A stretch of 64,000 nt of DNA from Rhytidiadelphus loreus (lineage: Eukaryota; Streptophyta; Bryopsida; Hypnales; Hylocomiaceae), in contig OX344761.1 of the NCBI GenBank assembly GCA_947034895.1, positions 78,057,839 to 78,121,838 of the forward strand, written 5' to 3'. Under the pieces are notes generated by a model. That model worked only from the letters and a program-made list of their open reading frames with translations. It was not told the DNA's origin and did no database searches. The first letter of the stretch is position 1. Every line of letters begins with the position of its first letter. This document shows positions 1 to 11,505 of this stretch, one piece after another. A program made the translations under genes and the position numbers.

Positions 1-350
1 GATACTAAGGTTTTGTGGAAAAAGTCGTGACTTTTCTTGATTTGAGTTCACATAACTATTATGAGAAAACACCATTGCCCTTCGCTAAAGAGGTCAACGT
101 GAATCTCTTGTACATTTTCTCTAGTACATTTTCAATATGCCTTGGTGAGTTGTCCAATTATTGGAAGTCTCCATTCATTATCATGTGTATGAAAGTGCAT
201 AAACCACCAATTAACCAACCAAATTTTTGCTAGAATCTTACATTTTTTTTTCCTTCATGCTCACACACTAAAAGGGTATACTCCAATGGACGACCACAGA
301 CTGAGACGACACTCCTAACTACTTCTGGTTCCTTGTCATCAGTACGTTAC
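1..350. other. No gene seen (probable channel intron)
   Basis: AT-rich sequence just 3' of the second channel exon. No acceptor-plus-open-frame combination on the minus strand continues the channel, so I read it as intron. Confidence 0.4.
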
Positions 351-2244
351 CTGCCCCACTGAGGAAGACGAAGATGAGCTGCGCCGTGAGCGTGTTCAAA
401 TTGGCGAGCAAGAGATTGTACGTGGAACGCGCCTCCACTCCCGTTCCGCCAAACGTGGTGCACAAGGACAGACTGAACACAAACACTTTGAACTCCGTCT
501 CCCCAGCCATCCCCGCCACCCAAGCAGTCGTCGTCCAGCGCTCGTCCTGCGGGATGGCCAGCCCGTCCACGTCCAGCAAGTAGAAGCCCGTGAACACGAA
601 GCTCACCAGCAAGGGCGTGGAGAACATGATGAGGAAGAAGAAAGGCAAAGGTAAGCGTAAGGTGTAGATGTAGGAGTTGTACAGACGCTCCCAAATATTG
701 GCTTCGTGCTTCACCTGCAACACAAGCAGGGGAAATCAAAGCAGCAGGGGTCAATCAGACTGTGAGAGAGAGTTCAAGGCTTGTTGTACGAGTTGTCACA
801 CCTTCCTTCTCCAAGAATAAAACATCTATGAAGAATTGAGAAGGTATGGAATGAAAAGAGGAGCCAATAAGAGTTTTTCTTCATGAAGAAGGTGTGAAAC
901 TCCTCTTGTGTCCTATGGAGAATGAGAGAATGGAGAATGGAGAGTGAGAGAGATCCAAAATCATGACCCAAACCCTGAAAACTTTTGATCATGTGCGAAA
1001 ACTTCTTCACGGCCATCCTTCACCTCCAAAAGAGAAGGAAAAAAACTTCTCAATCTTCGGAGAATGGAGAGAAGAAGGTGTGATAACTACTTAAGTGGAT
1101 TGCCTAGAAGAGGGTCATATTAGTGGTCAAATAGTGTTGAAGTGAAAAAAGTAGGCTATGGTTAATTATAGTGTGGGAGGTTTACAAGATAGTTCATACT
1201 ATCATTGAAGAGAAGGTCAGGTCAAAGAGACCTAAGTGCAATAAGGTGAAGTTTAGTTAAAACCATCACAAATATTAGGCATTTGAATAAGGTTTCTATT
1301 ATAGTATGTGCAACTAGAATAACCACTTGAAAGGATTGCATTGTGTTCATTTTAGGTGGCGTTTCTAGGTGCACATACTTTATTAAGTTGCCTAAATTTT
1401 TGTTGAATCTTATTGGGAGTCAAAAGAAGAATCCACATTCTCTCAATGAATAGTTTTTGGACACCTCATGAATAAAACATGAACTTTCAAAGTGGTGAAA
1501 ATAGGTGTACCCAAGATCAACCCTAGACTCTAATTCAACAGAAGACATTGTACACTTTAGGTAAAAAATATGAAGGGGTCGATTTTCAAAACGGGTCGCA
1601 ATCAGGAGGAGTTACTTTAGCAGCTCTCACAATACAGAACACAATTCAAATTTTCAAAAAGAATTTGAAAGAGGAGAAGAATCGCTGAAACTTTTTCTCG
1701 CTACTGTTGTGCAAGTTGAATGAAATTTCAGTTACTGGACATGATGTTGATTGCCTCATAATTATAGGCATGTTTGCATTTGCTACTTCAAGTAGTGTTA
1801 ATGAAAACCTGAGGAATGCATTTTGGTACAGTCTAAGACTTAGATTCGCTTTACTAAAAACTACTCTTATTAACCAAAAGTGTAAAAATACCATAATCCC
1901 CTCTGTCACTCTTTCTTTCTTCATTGGACTTCGTCAACATTCTTACAAAGTAGAAGAAAATCTCACACCGCAAGACGCACCCTCTGCAAGATTCTCTCCT
2001 TTCTTTTTACCCCATTCGATTCTAAGCCTCAAATTCACACAAAAAATCCGACGACGAGCTTCCAAATCGCAATCGAGAGCTTGTAACTGAAAAAAAAAAA
2101 GAAAAAGGAAACGGAAAACGAAAAGAAAAGAAGAAAATCCTTGCCGCTACTCCAGAACTTCTAATAAAAAAACAATCCAAGACTGACCTGAATAGCTCTG
2201 AGGGCCGCTTTCCCCCGCAACTGCACCGGCGTCTTCGCCTCCAT
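351..2244 (-). CDS. Kir-like two-TM potassium channel, N-terminal part (partial)
   Basis: Two exons are supported: 2188-2244 (ATG at 2244, 19 codons, donor GTCAGT) and 351-714 (acceptor TTGCAG, donor GTAACG), joined in phase 0. They give 140 residues. The gene continues beyond the window's left edge and I see no further exon in 1-350. The second exon encodes an amphipathic start (EANIWERLYNSY), a first membrane helix (LPLPFFFLIMFSTPLLVSFV), an extracellular loop, a pore helix with a filter-like stretch (CTTFGGTGVEA) and a second membrane helix (LLLANLNTLTAQLIFVFLSG). This spacing matches the M1-pore-M2 unit of inward-rectifier (KirBac/Kir) channels. The usual filter TxGYG is replaced by TTFGGTG, so K+ selectivity is uncertain. 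The cytoplasmic Kir domain would lie outside the window. The 1.47-kb intron 715-2187 holds simple GA-rich repeats near 870-960 and no other exon I can support. Confidence 0.55.
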
Positions 2245-4130
2245 AGCAGCTCCACTTTCGCCTCCAAATCCTCCACAACAAGAGTCTCGACAAGAATCAC
2301 AACAAGAGTCACAACAAGAGCACTAAAATGCATCGAGCTACTGCTATTCCCCCGTTCCAGAAACCCAAGAAACCCAAGACTCCTTCACATCTTCAGTACC
2401 CTACTACTGATCTTTCGTCCGGCTGTTTCTGCAAACCCAGCGCATGCAATCTCAGATCCACCAGCGTCAGTTTAGCATAAGGTACTCCAAAGGGTTGAAT
2501 AAGTCAGTTAAGCTTCGTCACTATGGATTTCCAAGGAATGACACGAGCAATTGGTAGGGAGAAGAGGGTTAAGTCTATAGACTACATTATCTTCGTTTCC
2601 CAAAAAGAAAACAGAAGGGTTCGTGTGAGTGTAAGGTTGCAATTTGAATGGTAGATGGTGATGTTTGTGCAGCTGGTGTTTCGGCAGATTTTTGGGATGT
2701 ACTCCTAAAGGGGGGACTGGCAAGCAGGACTGATGAGAGCAGAATGAACGTGGGTTGTGGAGGCAAAAGCTTTGGCGTTTGCGAATGCAATGGCGAGTAC
2801 TTTTGAATCTTGGGTTCTGGGTTTAGGAATATTCTAGTCTTGGAGAATGGAGGCCCATTGCGTTTGTAGTTTAGTAGTCAAAGTATCTCAGAAAGTGTCA
2901 GTGTGTGGGAAACTCAAATTGTAAGGCTTGTAGATATTTGTGGCTCTCAAGGAGGCTTTGCATTGATAAAAAAAAAAAGCTCACTCCACATTGTTTGCTA
3001 GTGTACATAGGAGGGATCCCTTTTGCATCCTTGAAAAGGGGGCCTCTAGATAGAAACAAAATTGTAAAGTGATATGAAATGATGTTTCAATATCAAGTTG
3101 AGTTGGGAAGCCCATCATGTCTTTTGAAATTTGTATATGATGTGGATCCCTTTTCCCATTTGTCAAGGAAAGGTCATGATTCTTTCTTTTACGAATTGTG
3201 GGAGAGGAGCATATTAAAAACAAGTTATGCACGTTTTCGCTCGCACATTGCTATAATGATATACTACATGCCATTGAAAGTTTGACTTATTAACCCTGAA
3301 AAGCGAGCCAATGCTACAAGGAAAGAACTTCTTCTAGTGCATGCACTTGTTAAAATTGTAACATGTACCATATAATGACTATGGGCATCATCTTGGATGT
3401 GGGCTTTAGAGCACTTAGGCATGTAATATCTTTAGACCCTTGGGAATAGATCAATCCATCCAAATACTTTGGAGACTTTTAAGCATGTTGAAAAATACAA
3501 CTAAACCACTTTAACATCACATACCTTGATCCACTCCAACTCATTTTAGAGACATTGACATTAATCTTGAAAAGACAAGACCTGTCACCAAGTCACTTTG
3601 CCAAAAACGATTTGATTTTTCGAACAATAGGTGCATTCTGCAACATTAGATAATCATAATTTATTTTAAAATATTAAATATTATGTTTCATCCACTGAAA
3701 ATGGGGAAATATTCGTCAAATATTCCCTCCAAAAAAACGCAGATGAGACCCTATGAAGATGTTGACAAAGTCACTCATGACAACCGAAGGAGTTAAAAAC
3801 GATAGACAGAGATCATCATTGAATAAGATTAGGGAAGAAGATAGCAGAACTAATAATATGCTATTCCACTGCATTCACAGCTCAAACTTCAAATTGAGTT
3901 GCTGGAATGAAAGCAACCAAACCATTTTCAATGCCTTCTAAACCACGCTTGATCCTACCAGAACAACGCTCTAAACAGAAAACGAACACACCGCATAGCT
4001 CAATTCACGAAGGCTAGTGAGCACCTGCCCCCCTAACTCAAAAGGATTTTTCCTGAAGCCGATTTGCAGCGGATACAACTGCTAATACAAGACTATGACT
4101 CAATGTACATTAACTATGGTTTTCAATCGT
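2245..4130. other. Intergenic region without a supported gene
   Basis: Next to the channel start the DNA is purine-rich and then AT-rich. A 50-codon plus-strand frame starts at 2328, diverging from the channel ATG, but has no recognisable motif. The stretch 2500-4090 holds only short frames with stops. The 3' flank of the RAB gene begins near 4000. Confidence 0.4.
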
Positions 4131-5414
4131 CTAACTTCCACAGCATCGCCCTTTCTTGGTTACAGTTACATCGTCCTTTTCTGTAAGGTTGATCTTCGTG
4201 CCGGGCATAATAGTGGAGCTTTGCTTCGCATCTGCAATGAGAGCTTTCTTACTAACAGTCTTGTAAATTTCAGACAAAACAGTGTAGAATGCAGTCTCCA
4301 CATTTGTAGACTCCATGGCTGAGGTCTCCAGAAAGGATAACCCTTCCTTCTGGGCAAACTCTTTCGCAATTTCTGTGTCCACTTGCTGCAAGTTGACCAA
4401 ATCAGACTTGTTCCCGATCAGCATAATCACAATGTTGGCATCTGCGTGTGCTCTTAGCTCCTCCAGCCACCTTTGTACATGATCGAAAGATTGTTGCTTT
4501 GTGATATCGTAAACCAACATGGCACCAACGGCGCCCCTGTAGTAGGCACTTGTCACAGCCCGATACCTGCTCCACAGTGAGAGTAATTCAGACTTAAGAA
4601 GGATATGACTACCCCCCAAGTGCCCAAATGGACACTTCCATAACTTAAGGAGTTGAAATAAAGCATTTAAAGATTTCAAGTGACTAACAAAATGTACCAA
4701 TAGAAAGAACAAATCATGAATTTGGTGCCAGACAAGGCTTCTGCACAAGGTACAAAAATCCTCTGCTGAGAAATGCTTCACTGATGATGTCAACCCTTAA
4801 GTGCCCAAATGTCCAAAGACGATTGCTTCTACTTCCACAGCAGTTGAAATAAATAATTCCGTAAGCTTCAAGATAAAAAGAATGTACCAATATAAAGAAG
4901 AAATAAAACACTACATTTTTAATTGATAGAAATACGTTTTGAAAATTACGATAATCAACAAAGTGGAATATCTATTTTTTAACTTAGGCACTGACGGGGT
5001 ACCAGTTTATGCAAATGAAATCGAATTAGGGACTAATGCCTACATAAAACTTGTTCAATACAAACAAGTTCTTCAAAGTGGCACGCAAACTAAGCTGGAA
5101 ATTATCACCAACAAAGCGTAATTGATAGTTTCCAAACTAGTTTCGTTACTGGTGACAGATTCAATAATGATGAAAATATCATCGTACCTTTCTTGTCCAG
5201 CTGTATCCCAGATCTGAGCCTTGATGGTCTTCTCGTCCACAACAATGGTGCGCGTCTGGAATTCAACTCCAATTGTGGCTTTGGATTCGAGACTAAACTC
5301 ATTGCGGGAAAACCTGGCAAGCAGTTGGGACTTCCCGACTGCCGAGTCTCCAATAAGCACAACCTTAAACACATAATCTATCTTATGGTCGTACTCATTG
5401 TACCCATTCGCCAT
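4131..5414 (-). CDS. RABA4-like: RAB11/RABA-type small GTPase, RABA4-like
   Basis: Two exons, 5188-5414 and 4131-4566, give 220 residues. The single intron splits codon 76 (AG|G, Arg) directly after [10 protein letters not shown]11/RABA GTPases cycle between GDP and GTP to steer post-Golgi and recycling-endosome traffic; plant RABA4 members act in polar secretion and tip growth. Visible motifs: P-loop GDSAVGKS (22-29), switch I Thr47 in [20 protein letters not shown] (69-75), GNKSD for guanine binding, ETSA, and a C-terminal CC near the end (GRCCGS) for double geranylgeranylation. The start at 5414 is supported by the RABA-typical lead [15 protein letters not shown]. The switch II continuation [20 protein letters not shown] is intact, so the protein should be functional. 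The 621-bp intron carries an imperfect internal duplication. Confidence 0.95.
4618..4906. repeat. Imperfect tandem duplication inside the RAB intron
   Basis: Two related blocks, about 4618-4705 and 4799-4906, share AAGTGCCCAAATG, CAGTTGAAATAAA-like and AGAATGTACCAATA-like segments in the same order. The RAB exons are unaffected. Confidence 0.5.
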
Positions 5415-6956
5415 GTTTGATAGACCTCAATGCACACAACTCTTCTCTATCAGCTGCCAAGACAGCGAGGATATGATTGTCACACTCGTGAGTCACATTA
5501 CACACCGCACTCCCTGATTGGGCCAGCTCTTCTTGATAATCCTGCATGCCAACCTCAAAATTAGGTAGAAACCTATATACAGATTTTCATAAGGTAGGAA
5601 CACCCAAAGTCACTTGATCAGATGTTCAACTGGTGTATTGACAAAATGTACCTATTGACAAAAAAAGCATTTATAGAACACCTACCAACATAACTTTGAC
5701 CCTTCATTTTGAACAACTTTTGCATTCTGTATCCAAGTTAACATACTTTAGTTAGTTGAAATCCTTTATCATTTGCCAACAAGAACATATAGAAATTCGA
5801 GCAGTCACTACGAAATATGAAATATGAAATGTGCGCAACAACAGAAGTGGCGACTTTAATGACCCTGCCTTAAGAAAAAACTACTGTCTAAGAACCAAGG
5901 AGAACAGAAGGCGTGCAACTACAAGCCACATTCACCTCCAAAACTCAGTATTACCCAACACCGCACTAATTTCAAAAAATCAACCAAGCGTCACAAACTA
6001 AAACGAACCCCACAGTAAGCAAAAATGTAACCCACAACCCGGGGAGCAACAGATTTGAATCTCCGACTAGAAGGGAATCCGCAACCTCAAGAAGTGAATC
6101 AAGAGCAAAGTCCCATTGCGTGACACAACATTAAACACCACCCACTTCAAACAAACAACAGATCGGCTTCCTGAAAACACTCACCACCTCAAAGCCAACG
6201 AACAATTCCCCGATCTCTCTTGGTGGAGTCCAAATCGTGCAACTTGTATCTTGAAATGACGACGGAGCGATGGCGAGTGAAACCCGGGAAGCGGCAGCGG
6301 CTTGAAAACGGAGATCAAACAAAAAGAACAGACGTGGATCTGCGGAGGCGCAAAAGAAGAGCGTCGACGCGGTTAGTCCGCCCCTTCGCCATCAATCAGC
6401 TCGGCGCGCCCACTTAGCCTCAGCGGTTCAGCTGAGTCTTGTTCCCTCCAATGTTCCCCCTTGAGTTCCCTTATGTTCTCCAAGTTCCCCTGGCCAGTTA
6501 GCTGCACCTATTTCGGGGTTCCCGAAGTCTGTCACACTAGAGCACTCACTTTATGATAGGTTCTGACTTACTTTTAAGATTTCCCAAGACAAAGGGTGTG
6601 AACAAATACTAAAAAACATTAAATGAGCCAAAAGGAGTTTAGTGGTAATGAAGAAAATAGCCGTAAAGCCAAATAAATATATATTGTACAAGAGATGGGA
6701 TCACCGCAGGGGTGCACAATAAGATATTGATACAAAGATATGGAAAATCCATATGCAGGAATACTACTACTACTACTATTAGATGACCAAAATTGAGTTC
6801 CACGGTCAACTGCACCATCTCTCAATTACAGAATTTCGCTTCAATCTTCTAAACCAGATCCCCTTCTAGTCAGGAATTATATAGGCAATGAACAATGACC
6901 TACTTGTATAATGACTTGTATAAATGCGGTCATATTCAATAAGTGGCAATAAGTGA
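5415..6956. other. RAB 5' flank and spacer to DUF538 gene
   Basis: No protein-coding gene is supported. The GC-richer block 6220-6420 is a plausible promoter or first non-coding exon of the minus-strand RAB gene. The rest is AT-rich and probably includes a leader intron. The 3' flank of the DUF538 gene occupies about 6600-6956. Confidence 0.35.
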
Positions 6957-7496
6957 TCACGTCGCTAGTTCAGGGATGAAATCAGAGGAGATGGAATCCA
7001 TGAAAGCTCCCTGAACCGACGAGTGCACCTCACAGACAGGGGGATCGTCGAAGTTATTGCAAGGGAACTTGGTGCTCAGGATACCAATGTCGAAGAAGAG
7101 GCTTTCATCGTCGCCAAGCGCAATTCCGTAGATGTTCCACCATATGTAGTAGGCTTTCACAGTGATGCCGCGCAGCCCTTGCAGCTTCCCATACGAAAGC
7201 ATGCCAGTGATGACGTTGTTGTAAACCAGAGGGTACTTGCTTTCCACGAGTACTTGACATTTGCTTTCAAGGTAAAGGGTGAACTTCCCGCTCGGCTCCA
7301 GTGAGTAGCCTGTGACGATGTGCGGCAATATACCCTCGGGAAATCCATAGCCTTCAAGTCTCTCGTATACGTCCGAGGCATCCGGAGAGCTTGCGGAATG
7401 TACTTGGGAGCATGCATACGTGAAGGTCGAAAGGAGGAAAACAGTCATTAGACTCGTATAGAGCTTCGGTGCCCATTGTCTCTTGAAACTCGACAT
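6957..7496 (-). CDS. DUF538 family secreted protein
   Basis: Single-exon frame of 179 residues. The N-terminus (LYTSLMTVFLLSTFTYACS) is a typical signal peptide, so the protein should enter the secretory pathway. The body has the DUF538 pattern: GYGFPEGILPHIVTGYSLE, then a strand-rich stretch (GKFTLYLESKCQVLVESKY), the conserved pre-core VITGMLSYGKLQGLRGI, and VKAYYIWWNIYGIALGDDES. Length and motif order match plant DUF538 proteins (about 150-180 aa), which form a small barrel related to bacterial lipid-binding folds. The biochemical role is unknown; some members respond to stress. The ATG at 7496 directly precedes the signal peptide and is the only sensible start. The C-terminal tail after PVCEVHSSVQGAF is short and lineage-specific. 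Confidence 0.9.
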   Translation of the reverse strand: MSSFKRQWAPKLYTSLMTVFLLSTFTYACSQVHSASSPDASDVYERLEGYGFPEGILPHIVTGYSLEPSGKFTLYLESKCQVLVESKYPLVYNNVITGMLSYGKLQGLRGITVKAYYIWWNIYGIALGDDESLFFDIGILSTKFPCNNFDDPPVCEVHSSVQGAFMDSISSDFIPELAT

Positions 7497-9904
7497 TGGA
7501 ATGGTAAGTCTAGTTCAACTTCGCTATAAAACTTTCAAGCCCTCCCTGGTACAACAAAACCACAAATTAGGTCAATATCCAAAAGCGACAGAACAAACTC
7601 AGGGAAGTTCGCCGACCAGATCAATTTTAGAGAAATTGAAAGACGTCTGCCCCTTTTAAATCGGCTCTAACAGATCCTGAACCCAGACGATGACAGCTTC
7701 TTCAAGTCAGGTTGGTAAACTAGGTCTTCTTAAAGGGCATAAAGACTGTAAACATATGACAATGACTTCGCACAAGGCTATAAAATTATTCCAGAAAAAC
7801 TTGAATGCCCAAAATTCACCAATTGTTTCGTTCGTAATCACCGACAGGCTTAATTTTCAATGATCCCAGCTTCTGCAAGTCAGTCGGACTCCAGTCTTAG
7901 AATTAAACACCTGGCTTTAGATCATTAAACTTGAAAAAAAGTCTCCACAACCTAATTTCTCGAACCACATAAACTATGACTGCTTATTTCAAGCGTTGCA
8001 ATTCGCCTGAATTCTCCGGCAAGGATTCCGAATAAATTCTTCTGGGAACTAGAACGCAGGAAAGAAAACAATCGAAACAACAGAACTAAAATTTTTTAAC
8101 ACTAAGACTTTCTCGGAAAGGTTCTAAAATGGCGCGAACACTGAATTTACGGTAATTGGATGAAATTAACGACAACTAAATGATGACCATATTCGTTAAA
8201 TGACGAATTTCAGGCACCAAAATTGTGACATTCAAGCTAACAAAGCTCTAAAAGAAGACTAGAGAGGGTCTGAGGTTCCAGACTGGCGTCTCAATAAGTA
8301 CCAATTTCTTGAAACATGCCATCTAAACGAACAGAGTGATCATGCAATGAACTCCTAAAAACTAATTTCTCAAACCGCATAAGTTATGTCCACTTGTTCC
8401 AACCGTTACCGTTCGCCTATTCCGTATAAATCCTTCCGTGAACTAGAATGCATAAAAAAAGACGAAGCCACAGAACTTAAAACAATTTAGCACTATTTCA
8501 GAAATCTTTCGAATAAGACTATAACAGACTGTATTTCATGGCACATGGCTGAAACTAACGACACGTCAAATTCTTTAAAATTAAGTTTCAGAGTGTCAAT
8601 ATGTGAAATTCAAGGGCAAATAACTCTAAAAATTCGGAATATAATATTTCGGAGGTTCCAGACGAGCGACTCCAATTTCTTGAAGTCCCTAAAGAAAGAT
8701 CAACTTCATACGCCCTTGCAACTCCAATCTAACTACCAAGTAACCCCGCCAAGAAAACCGTTTACTAGAAGATCTGGTAATCAAATCACACTGTGACATT
8801 CAGCCTCTCAAGAATAGGACTGGAAACGACTCCAGCTTTCAGACGGTCGCCCGGAAAGTGCTAAATTTCTCAAAAGTTCGTCATTCTAACGAAAATGATG
8901 ATCACGACATGAAAACCTCGAGAATGAGATTAGTGAGGCTTACTAATCAAAAAGAGCAAATAATCCCGGTAGCAGCCCAAACAGTCGCAGATAGGACTCC
9001 CAACACTATGCTCAACTCACTATGCCCTTGCAGTTCCAATCTAACAACCAAGTAACCCTGCCAAAAAATTGCTATCAGAGAAATCAGGTAATCAAACCAC
9101 ACGCTGTGACATTCAAAACCCCACAAAGCTCTAAAGAGTACGACTGAAATCGTTTCCAGCTTTCAGACGGTTGCTTGGAAAGTGCTAAATTCCTCAAACT
9201 TTCGCCATCCTAACGAAAATGATGATCACACCATGAAAAGAAGTCGAGCATGAGATCAGTAAATTAAGCTCACTAATCAAAAAGAGCAAAATATCCCAGT
9301 CGCACGCAGTCCAAGCAGACTAGAGTCCAAGCCGCCTCGACTGTCTACGTCCTTGCAGCTGGAACCTAACCACCAGTAAAACTCAGCGGAAAACTAATTC
9401 TCACTGAGAAATCAGATAACGAAACCACAAAGCAGAGTCGTAAATGCAGGGGATTCTAACTTAAGGACGCGCAATTCAGGAAAGGAGACGAAATTGTGCT
9501 CCACGGATTCGAACCTTTCGTCCAGAGCGAGAAGACCGGCGCCCCGTGCAACAAGCGCGTCGAGCGAAAAAGGGAAGAGAAAGGGAAGGGGGCGATGGAG
9601 ATGATGGCGTCAGTCGTGCCATTTCCGCCATCGCTCTGGATTCGTGTGCAACGACGGCATTTGCGCCTACGACCTACGAGTGTTAACGGCAATCCTTTGG
9701 GGGAGACAGGGGATGTGCTGATCAGGGTATTGGGGGGGTAGGTTGGGGGTCAGGATATTGTTTCCGGGTATACTACCGGGCGTCATTCCATGAACGATGT
9801 CCTGGTTATTAACTAAACAGGGGTTGGGCGGACCAGGGTATTGGGGTGGGTGGAACAGACGGTTCAGGGTATATCACCTGGTGTCAATCCAGGCGTGCTG
9901 TCAA
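7497..9904. repeat. DUF538 upstream region with degenerate ~320-bp tandem repeats
   Basis: Upstream of the DUF538 ATG there is a long non-coding stretch. From about 8705 to 9430 it is built of imperfect tandem units about 315-320 bp long. Each unit contains, in order, TTGCA(A/G)(C/T)TCCAATCTAAC-like, GTGACATTCA, CAGCTTTCAGACGGT, GTGCTAAATT and CTAACGAAAATGATGATCAC. Unit 1 starts near 8705, unit 2 near 9025 and a truncated unit 3 near 9350. Weaker relatives occur back to about 7620. The GC-rich stretch 9456-9740 could be the first non-coding exon or core promoter. A G-rich block (9720-9900) follows. I find no protein-coding frame here. Confidence 0.55.
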
Positions 9905-10840
9905 AGTAAGGCTATTTTTGCTTATTGAATGTTGTTTTTTGGTCTTTTACATTTTATAATTATAAAATAAACTTCTGTCTATGTTTTTAGCATATTTTAT
10001 TCTTTTACCTTTTTTAAAATGTAAAAGATTTTGACATATGCAGCAAGGGCTCCTTCCATTGTAGATTGCACCGTACTAATAATGAGATTACTAATTTGAA
10101 GAAATCTTCTCATCCGACAAAATTAACAATTCTTTGTATATGTTCACCTACAAACCACCTAGGATCTTTTCGTTGTTGTTTTCACCGTTCCAAGATGGAA
10201 TCTCAAAATAGACACCCACTTCAACTTTCAATGCAAGACAAAGGACAAAAATTCAACTCATGTATTATAGACCTATTGAGCTAATTTATGAGACATTTCT
10301 ACAGTAGTAGCTATTTGGAATTTTGGACCTACATATTGAGAAATACTTTCTTTATACAAGATGAAATAAAAAAATCTTCTTTTAAATCCAAGGTCAATCC
10401 TAAATTGATAACATTTAGCAAGAAGAAGTTAGTAGTTTCTTGAACAATTTGTTTATAGAACATGTATAAATTCTTAAATGTATAGTAACATTTTCACAAA
10501 TTCAATATTTTTTGAATATTTAAAAAAAAATTATTGGTACAAAATTTATTCACAAAAGACAATTTTTTTTTTCCAATTTTCCAATCTAACCTCTCAAACG
10601 AATTAAAATTGAATGACTATAAAGGTTCTAGTACAATAGTGTTGGTATTTGCTTGTCTTGGAGATAGTTCTTTGAAAATTCATAACTTATTCATACGATG
10701 TCCAAATAATGTTGAAAATGTACACATGGCAGAATTAGGAAAGGGTCAGTTTTGGATGGTTCTTGGAACATCACCACTTCAAACCCTTATATCTATAAGA
10801 ATAATGTTTTTTTTCACATGAAATTAGAAATATTGTCATC
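9905..10840 (+). repeat. Copy 1 of a duplicated ~0.9-kb segment (partner near 25.3-28.6 kb)
   Basis: This segment matches, in order and orientation, 25290-26284 plus 28468-28640. It has lost about 235 bp relative to the partner between GACATA (about 10038) and the block equivalent to 25647. It does not contain the 2.2-kb element found in the partner. The shared part includes the second Cys motif of the small gene at 25628 and a shared AT-rich 3' region. Confidence 0.75.
10036..10284 (+). pseudogene. Truncated copy of the CxCSPTxHxGSFRC small gene
   Basis: The second motif survives (LCICSPTNHLGSFRCCFHRS, followed by KMESQNRH). The start codon and first motif were removed by the deletion at about 10038, leaving the first motif's remnant out of frame. 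Compare the intact copy at 25628-25885. I see no replacement start with a conserved N-terminus, so I call it a pseudogene. Confidence 0.6.
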
Positions 10841-11505
10841 CAAAGCAAACTAAGTGATCACATAAAATAAATACCAAAAGAAACCTAGATTTGAGAATCG
10901 GACAACAAACACCGCCGAAGACCTCCATTGCAAGGTCAACAAAATATCAGTGGCGACCTCAAAATTTGCTGAAAAATTGTTGTTGAACATTGTTGACAAT
11001 AATTGCTTCATAATCTGTCCAAGTATGCTTTTCGGGAAAACTGTACTACCGGTATTTGCAGTTTCTGCAGTGAGATTCTGTCATTGTATCATACAAGCTA
11101 CTCCAAGCTTTTCCAACCTCCATTGAATTTCGAAACACTACCACTTAAGCTTCTGCACAGCAAACCCTTGCCCCTGGCACTGCACCCAACTGATGACAAA
11201 GAGGTTATGGGATCATTCTGCTTCAGTGATAGTACCAAAAGAGCCCTGGATCAAAATTTAATCCCTCCTTAACCACGGCTCTTGAAGTAGGAACAGAATC
11301 CAAGCAGAGCTCATGAATACCCTGATAACTTAACATACATTACAAAACTAGCTGCCTGCTATCTAGCTTTGTATGGCCGAGAGAAAAAAAAAATGGAATT
11401 ACCCGTGTGCACGAGGGTGCCCAGCTTGTTCACAGCTGTTTCAAGAAATAAAATTAGCCCATTCTCAATTCATCTTTACTGCAACGGATTCCCTCATTGA
11501 TGTCA
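10841..11505. other. Spacer 3' of FIP37
   Basis: AT-rich sequence containing the FIP37 3' untranslated region at its right side. Short plus-strand frames at 11003-11272 and 11373-11810 are antisense to the FIP37 3' end or lack motifs. I see no gene. Confidence 0.4.

Noticed and set aside
774..1016. Minus frame as an extra channel exon
   Set aside because: Exons 2188-2244 and 351-714 join directly in phase; this frame has repeat-derived composition and no fitting splice pair.
2022..2333. 103-codon minus frame over the channel start
   Set aside because: Different frame from the well-supported channel exon 1; Arg/Phe/Ser-rich from purine-rich DNA.
2328..2480. 50-codon plus-strand frame diverging from the channel gene
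   Set aside because: No motif, no splice continuation and low-complexity Pro/Lys start; probably leader or promoter sequence.
7023..7304. 93-codon plus frame
   Set aside because: Antisense shadow of the DUF538 coding sequence.
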